Of a stretch of 64,000 nucleotides of DNA, positions 53,401 to 62,400 are shown piece after piece. Where the stretch lies: the NCBI GenBank assembly GCA_946811185.2, contig OX328096.1:69997345-70061344 (forward strand). Direction: 5' to 3'. Position numbers and translations under genes: made by a program. Origin of the DNA: Hippopus hippopus (lineage: Eukaryota > Mollusca > Bivalvia > Cardiida > Cardiidae). Each line of letters begins with the position of its first letter. Within the stretch, counting starts at the first letter, position 1. Under the pieces are notes generated by a model. It saw only the letters and a list, made by a program, of their open reading frames with translations, had not been told where the DNA came from and did no database searches.

Positions 53401-56400
53401 ATGTCATAAATGAGCAGTTTTACCACACCATGAAATATCAGTGAAATGGACATTAAATAAGTATGCAATGTTGGATAAAAAAAAAAGTAATTTGTATTAT
53501 TCAAGTGCATATTTGTTGTCTGTGATCTTGAATTATAGGGAATGAAGATAATTTTTATACCTCCATGAAAACAAAAAAAGTTCTCCTCATTCCTTAAATG
53601 TATTATTTAAGAAGTCTAAGAGTTAAAATACAAAAAACGATCAGAATATTACAACTGTGTATACTGACCTGTATCCCCAGTAACGTGCTGGAATAGTATG
53701 AAGCAGGTAAGAGGTCATCTATGATGGCACACATCATCCAGAAAGTGTCCTCTTCTTCCAGGAATAGCAACAGTGATGCAGCTATCTGTACACATTGTTG
53801 ATAGAAAAATGTAGATTACAGTGCATTATAGCAGAACTACAGAAAAATATCTATCAATCAAATGAGACATAATTTGAAGACAAGTGACTGATGTTCTGTA
53901 AAAAAGGGGTTTAATGCATCTGCAAAAAGTATCGACCCATGTCAGCCTGCGCAGTACATGCAGGCTGACAGAGGTCGAAACTGTTTGCTATTTGTATAAT
54001 TTCTACATGTCCAAGGACCACTCTACCTCATGATTCAGTAGGTTGTTAGACAAAATTGATTTTGTGGATCCATAATTATGTGATTACTTGATTGGTATAA
54101 TGCCCTTTTGCCAGAGTGAAGGTCAAAAAAGGTCTTTTTTAAAGAAATTCATAAAATTGGCATGCCTTCGTCTATTTTTAGCAGCAGTTCTCTCTGTTAA
54201 AAAAGTCTCAATTGCTGCTGCCATGTAATATAAGAATTATTATTCACACTATCAGAACACTGAAATACTAGTAAATTGCATACAGTCACTTTGTTATTTT
54301 TATCACATTTTATTAACTGAAGTTCTGTGTTGCTGGTACACTGGTGTTTACTCTAATAGATGTGTACCCAATTCAATAAAGATTAACGAAGTAGTTTACC
54401 CTCTCTGTCTCTTTACCAGTAAACATATCCATATTTATAACAGCATTATCAGAAGCCAAAATAAGGAATCTCCTTTACTTTTATTCATTAACATATTTCT
54501 TTAACTCTTTACCAAACAAAAAAAATGTAGATTTGTCCAAACTGAAAGCATTTGCAGATGATCATAATTTAAATGTGGCTCAAATAATGGAATTTGTCTT
54601 TGATAAGGTAGAAAATATTGTGGGAAAAGTAGAAAATACTGGTCACCAGCATTGTCTCCTTTTCCTACAACGTTTCCAAAGGGCTTCTCAGTCAGAGTTA
54701 TTAACTCAGGATTGTGTCAGATTTTTTTTTAAAATTCCTGGTAAAATAATTCAGCATGCATTATAGTTTGATACATGAGTATATGTGAAAAACTGCTTCC
54801 AAAAGAAGAATAACTGTCCTCAAGCAAAATACTCCTTTATCACAATGTTTTCAAAATTCATCACCAGCCTGGCAAGAAAGTTGTGTGCAAGAGGGAATGA
54901 GCTCATCATGGTGAAACTTTTAGACATATTGTCCAAGCACAACTTACCACCCCAGTGCCCTGACAGTATCCAATGTCTGGAAAAAGCCATGCAAGTCCTC
55001 GCAATATTCTTCGTAATCTGGGTATACCTGTACTGTGTATATTGCAGTAACAGGCATTGCTTGGCATGGTTCTTAGTAAATCCTGAAAGTATGGAAAAAA
55101 CTATGTCGTTGAATCTAATACAAAAATGAAAATAGAAAACTGTGACAAAAAATTCTGCAAGTCTCCTGCAAAAAAAAAACATTAACTCTTTACTGTACAA
55201 GCACTTTAAACTTACAACTAATAAGAAATCTTCATTCTTTGACATGCAGAAAATTGACCAATTGCAAAATAGCCCAGGCTATTATGGGTCGATACTTTTC
55301 GCAGATGCATTTAACTCCCTTTTCAAAGAGCATGACCTATTTGTTGTGAAGTTCTCTGCTTCAAGGGGATAACTAGAGGATATTTGTTTTTTTACAGTGA
55401 AAGATCGAAATTTATTTCATCAAGTGAACATCATCTTAATATTTTCACGAGTGGCACAGCCACGAGTGAAAATATTACCGATGATGATCACCAGATGAAA
55501 TAAATTTTGATCTTTCACAGAAAAAAAACAAATATTTTATTTATTTCATGCTTTCAGCCCTTTCTGGGGGGAACTTAATCAAAATCCAGTACAGTTCTTT
55601 TCAGTTATTCCCCGTGGCATACCCCCTCCACATAGCAACGCATTACAATATTATGTCAAGCGCGAGAAATATGAAGTAAATTACGTCATATTTCCATCTG
55701 GTTGTGAGGCACGGGCATTTTACCTAGGTAACTAGTGCGCTGGAACAACTTTTTCCGCCTTCAATTAAAGAGTTAGAAGATAAAAATCAGTATTTTCACT
55801 GGTCGTAACCATGAAATATTGAAAAATATTTCACCAATATTTCTCGATAACCTACCGGAAAGCATGAAATAATTAAGAAATAATCTTCTTTCTATCATGG
55901 TTTATCGTTCAATAAACCACAGTTGTGAGTTATGAGGCACAATAAATAATCCATGAGGGTGATAACCCGAGCGGGTTATTCATTGCGCCTCATAACTCAC
56001 AAGGTGGTTTATTGAACAATAAACCACGATAGAAAGAAGATTATTTCGATTCTAACATGACCAACTCTTAATGAAAGGAAAACAAGTTCATACTTGAGTA
56101 AAAACGCGGATGCAGATTATATTCCATTGAATAACTTACTTACTTACTTTATACATAATAACGTCACTCTACATAGAATGACGTCACTCTTTACAGAATG
56201 ACGCAGATTTTACCACGCTTTCTTTGCACTGTGTTTATACAGCCGAATTCACGTGTCATGTTAGAATAATTGATAACCAACTACATGTATACTTTTTGTT
56301 ACCTTTTCAATCTGTTTGGATGTCATCAAAAGGTCATTGGAGCTGGCCTTCACAATATCCTTGTATGTGAGATCCGATTTCCGCTTTTTCTCCAACGCTC

Positions 56401-59400
56401 CTGAGAGGCGCATCCACAACTGTGGTCGCAGTGAATGGGGAATCCCAACTTTCACCATCTGTCTAAGTTTTTCGGTTCTTTGGAATCGGCTGTCAACCTT
56501 TTAATATGACAAAAAACTTATCCATTATTATTTCTAAGAAATTTATCCAAGAATCTCTAAGATAAGCATGTATATTTTGTGAACAAAGTGAAAAGTGAAT
56601 AGTGAGGAACAAGGTTTGGCTACATCTTGATTTGGATATACACTGTTTCATAAAAAGTTTTAGATGACAAATTGAATGTGACTTAAATGATCGGATTCAC
56701 CTTTGCAAGAGTAGAAAACACTAGAAATCTTTATCTCGTTGTTTGTTCCTTAACTCTTCACAAAACAACAAATTACTGACTCATCGTATTAACCCTTTAT
56801 CACACAATACCGAGTTTTAAGGACCCTGAAAAAGAAGGCTTTTGAAAAAATTTTGGGAAAAGAAAAAAATGCTGGTGACCACAATGTTTTCTACCCTATC
56901 AAAGACAGACATCCCCATTTAAGCTACACTTAATTTGTCGTCTGCATACGTTTTCAGGTTTGATCTAGTTCAAAAGTTTGTAGTTTGGTATGGGTTTGAG
57001 GCCAAATCTGCACCTTTTTACAGTCAAAATGTAATGACAATCCAATTTCTTAACACTCTAAGACAAAAAATATATTTAGCAGTATTGTATCAGTGTTTTT
57101 AAAGGAAACCTTGACCCACAGCAAAACAAAAAAGAATTAATTAACCCTTTCAAAGTAAAGGACTCAGTAGTGTGGTGGTAGTATGTCAGCCTCTCACACC
57201 AAAAGTTTTGGGTTCAAATTCCATGATAAGCAGAGTCAACCTTTCGATCTACTCATATCACAGCAAGACTACTGGTTCAAGGAAGCAATCATCAAGAACG
57301 ATGAATTAACTCTTTACCAAACAACAAAGTTTTAGACTGGTCCAAATTGAAGCACTTGCAGACGACAAAATAAACGTACATGTAACTCAAAAATTGAAAT
57401 TTGTTTCCAGCAGGGTAGAAAACATTGTGGGAAAAGGAGAAAATGCTGGTTACCAGCATTTTCTTCTTTTCCAACAATGTTTTCAAGAGGCTTCTATCTC
57501 AGGGTCGTGAAAACCCGGGACTGTTTGGGAAAGGGTTAAGTTGTAAGAACTTGTTTCACAGTCAATGTAAAATACATAAGTTTAACTAAAGTAAAGGAAA
57601 GATCATATTCTACAGCAAAGTCATAATCTGGAAAAGCAGCTTGTATAATGCTTACTTTATCCCATGTCAGATCCTCTACCTCCTCATTATGAGTAAATTC
57701 TAAATATGCAATCCATTTCAGTCTATGTTGTGGATCTTCTATAAATGGTGTACTTAGTAATTTACTGGAATTCTCCTCTGGACCATCTGAAAGGAATCAT
57801 TTTTTATTTTTAAGACTTTAATTGGCAAAAAATTTTAGACTCATCCCAAATTGAAAGCATTTGCAGATGACAATTTATACCCCAAAACTGAAATTAGCCT
57901 TCGAACGGGTAGAAAACTTTGTTGGAAAAGTAGAAAATGCTGGTTACCTAGCATGTTCTCCTTTTCTCACTATGTTTTCAAAAGCCTTCTTTGTCTAGAT
58001 TGTTAAAAGTCACAATTGTGTGGTACAGGGTTAACTCTTTACCAAACAATCCCTGGTTTTTATGGCCCAGAGGAAGAATCCTTCTGAAAACATTGTGGAA
58101 AAAGGAGAAAATGCTGGTAACCAGCATTTTCTTCTTTTCCCACAATGTTTTCTACTCTTCTAAAGTCAAGTTTCAATTTTTGAGTCCTGTTTATTTTGTC
58201 GTCTGCAAATGCTTTCAATTTGGACAAGTCCAAAATTTTGTCGTTTGGTAAAGAGTTAAACTTTTACCAGGGGACAAAACTTTAGACTCTTTTCAAAGCT
58301 GAAAATATTTGCAGGCAAACAAATTCAGTGTGTCTCAAATGATGGGATATGTCTTTGAAAGGTGAAAAATATTGTGAGAAAAGGAGAAAACATCTTTTTC
58401 TTCTTTTCTTACAATGTTTTCAAAAGTCATTTTTATCAAAGTTGTTAAAAAACAGGATAATGTGGTAAAAGGTAAACATATTTACTCTTGCAGACAAAAA
58501 ACCTCCATCATGTCGCTGGCCATATCTAAAACCATTGTGGCAAAAAGAATAAATGCTCTTACAGAGCAATGCTTCCTCTTGTCATGAAAATTTACTTTTT
58601 TACCCAATGGCAAAAAACTTTGGACTGCTCCAAATTGAAAGCCTTAATTTGCGGACAACATTACATATGGCTCAAATGATGGAATATGTGTCTGAAAGAA
58701 TAAAACATTGTGTGAAATGAAGAAAATGCTGGTAACCAAAATTTTCACCATTTCCCTTAACCCATTACCACACAATGACGAGTTTTGACCACCCTGAGAA
58801 GGACGCCTTTTGAAAACTTTGTGTGAAAAGGAGAAAATGCTGGTAACCAGCATTTTCTCCTTTTCCCACAATGTTTTCTACGCTATCAAAGACAAATTCT
58901 ATCATTTGAGCCCCGTTTAAATTGTCGTCTGCACATGCTTTCAATTTGGACCAATCTAAAATTTTGTTGTTTGGTAAAGAGTTAATGATTTCAAAAGATT
59001 TTTTTCTTCAGGGTTGTTAAAACTCTGGATTGTGCAGTAAAAGGTTAACAAATACATGTATTCATGGGTCCTATCTTAAGTTGTGTTAAAGGTTTTTCAA
59101 GTTTCAAAGAATGAGTTTGCCTGTTAAACACTGACCAAAAAAAAAACACACCTGTTTTTACACTAACATTTTCTTATTTAAATGTAACTTAAGTAAAGCT
59201 GAATTATACCTTCTTCCTCCACTTTAAACCCAAACTCGTCATATCTGTAATCCAGTTGACCATTGGAATCTTCAGGCTGAAATTAACAACAAGAATAAGT
59301 GAATAAGGCTAATAATAAATTATGGTCTTGGCTCATGCTAATCTTTGGTTAGACCAGCCCCAATAGCTCAGGTGGTAGAAAATGAGACTTGTGAACATCA

Positions 59401-62400
59401 TATCTCAAGCGACTTGAGGGTGTGTGGTTGATCCCAACAACTGGCCAGCTACAATTACTAGAAAATCTTTCAGATGAGACGTTAAACCTAAGTCTCCTGT
59501 GACAGAGATATACACTGAGCACATTATAAAGAACCACATGTAACTAAGGATGGGTGACTTTTGTCCTGTATCCTGCATTATTCCTCGTAACAAGACTATT
59601 AATCTTCGGGGGGCATCACCCATATGGAAAACTAGTGACAATGATAAATAAACAAAAATCAACCAATCAATTTTTGGTAGCAATGTCTTTCAATTCATTA
59701 CTGAAGAAGAACTTCAACGGACACACTTCAATGTGTCCCTTTGCAAACTGTAACTATCTTAATTTGAAATGATAAAGAAATTATCCTACATCTTAACTTC
59801 TTTAACTCTTTACCAAACGACAAAAAATTAGACTGGTCCAAATTGAAAGGATTTGCAGACGACAAATTAAATGTAACTGAAATGATGATTTTTGTTTTGG
59901 ATGGGGATGAAAACATTGTGGGAAAAGGAGAAAATGCTGGTTACCAGCATTTTCTCCTTTTCCCACAATGTTTTCAAAAGCCTTCTCCTACAGGGGCGTC
60001 AAAACTCGGGATTGTGTGGTAATGGGTTAACTCTATTAAACAGCTAAATTTTAGAATTTTCCAACATGAAAGCATTTGAAGGTGACAAAATAAATATGGC
60101 TCAAATGTTGCAGTTTCCACCATGTTTTCAAAAGCCTTCTTCTCCGGGGTTCCTTTTCCCAAAGCATATATCCAAAAATCTTCATCTCAAAAGTCATTAC
60201 AATAAATGTGGTAAAGATTTAAAGTCCTAAAGTGAAGAAAAAAGACACGAATAACACTATCTTCTCTCTTCATAAAATATAGATTTTGAATTTACAAATA
60301 AACCTGTCTGCCAGACACTGTCTATGTCTACATTCACATAACTTACATCATGAACATGGCCAAAAAACACTTATTATCATGTGTGTAGCCAGGAATGCAG
60401 TTAAGATGAAGCCAACTTTATTCAAAATTTTCTTCTATTATTTTCTTTCTTTTGTTGTGTTTCCTCTAGCAAAACAGATGTTAGCACCATAAAAAGCCAA
60501 GCACAACTTTGTCATTTTTTTAGAAAATGTAAATCACGATATGACTACATTTCGCAGACAATGTAGATCAAGATTAGACTACACAAAATAAGCAGTCTGA
60601 TCTTTGATCTAAACTGTCTATTACTTAGTCTTTATTTTCTGGCAAAAGCAATTTTGAAAGATGATTTAGTCTCTTTTCCTGATTGAAAAAGTTCATTTCG
60701 TTTATTACATGCTTTGATGGTTAATGTTGAAGCCCAAGCATCTGCCTGGCTATGTACTTGCAATCATACTTATTCTGACAACTGGCAATAATGGTGAACT
60801 TTATTACAGTTTTAACCCTTTACCACATAATGCCAACTTTTAACAACCCTTGGAAAGAAGCCTTTTGAAAACATTGTGGGAAAAGGAGAAAATGCTGGTA
60901 ACCAGCATTTTCTCCTTTTCCAACAATGTTTTCTACCCTATCAAAGAAAAATTGCACCATTTGAGCCTCACTGAAATTGTTGTCTGCAAATGCTGTACAT
61001 TCAGACAAAGCTTAAATTTTGTCATCTGGTAAAGGGTTAAATTTAGTCAAAAAACACTGTGATTTGTCAACATATTCTTCTTACAGGGTTAACCACTTTC
61101 AACATAATATCTTGGGGCCACATGGAAGGTGTAAGGGCAGAGAATGGCCCTCCAGGAGTTGGACTAAATTCTGACGACCCTGAGTACGGTGAGGAAGCAG
61201 ATATACTGATAGCTTCCCCGGTGGCTTCAGCATCTTCTTCATCTTCGGACAATGTCTCAACTGTAACAAAAGTGAAAAGTATATCAGCAAAAATAAAGCT
61301 AGCGTTTCTGTATGCATATCAGCCATACCCTGTGAAGAGGTGGGTCAATGCATCTGCAAAAAAGATTTACCTTCGTCAGCCTGCACAGTAGGCGCACGCT
61401 GACCTGGGTTGAAACTTTTTACTATTGGTCAGTTTTCTGCATGACCAAGGACCATTCTACCTCACACTTCAGTTGGTTGTTAGACCAAATTGATTTTACG
61501 GATCCATAATTTTGTGATGACTTGCTTGGTATAATGCACCAAGATTATGCATGAAACCCCTTTGGTCAGAGCATGGCTTATATTAATAATGTACATTTGA
61601 CTTGGTGGGGGGGGGAACAAGAGGGCCACAATGGCCCTGTATCGCTCCACTGGCTAATAAGTAAAAGTCCTAAAAGCCAAACATTACAATACTTAGCCAA
61701 CTAGTTTTGAAGACATAAAAAATTTTCACTATAAAAATCCAACGAGAAAGTTATGACCCCAAGGCAAAGCCATTTTTGACCACAGAGCTATACTTACTTG
61801 AATCCTGATAGAGGTCAACAAGATAAAGCCCCATACCAAATAATACGGATCTAGAATGTGTGGTTATAAACATGAAGATTTTCGAAGTTTCCTCAATGAA
61901 AGGCCCTGTAAAACATGAGACCTCTGAGACAAGGCTAAATTTGGTAGCCCTAAGTCTTATGATTAAGAACAAGAAGATTTCTGAAGTTTTCACTATATAA
62001 GCCATTAAAAAACTTCTGACCCCAGGGGTGAGGCCAAACTTGACCCCATGGCTATACCTTGGGCCCTCTGGTAGAATCACACTAGATAAAGCTACATGCA
62101 AAATTTGGTAGCCCTATGCCTTATGGCTAGGTATGAGAAGATTTTTAAAGTTCTCCCTATATAGGCCCATGTAAACCTTGTGACCCCCGTCGCTGGGCCA
62201 AACTTGACCCAAGAGCTATAATTTGGGCACTCTAAGTAGAGGCTACACGCAAAATTTGTTAGCCCTAGGCCATATGGCTACGCACAAGAAGATATTAAAA
62301 ATTTTCCATATAAAAGCCCATATAAAACTTCTGACCCCTGGGGCCGGGCCAAATTTGACCCAAGGGCTATAATTTGGGCACTCTTGGTAGAGTCCTACTA

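Noticed and set aside
54820..55245. 141-codon minus-strand ORF overlapping an SGSM3 TBC exon
   Set aside because: It is in a different frame from the conserved [18 protein letters not shown] frame and is a shadow of the real exon.
61099..61326. Second minus-strand ORF over the SGSM3 N-terminal exon
   Set aside because: It is out of frame with the [13 protein letters not shown] block conserved in human.
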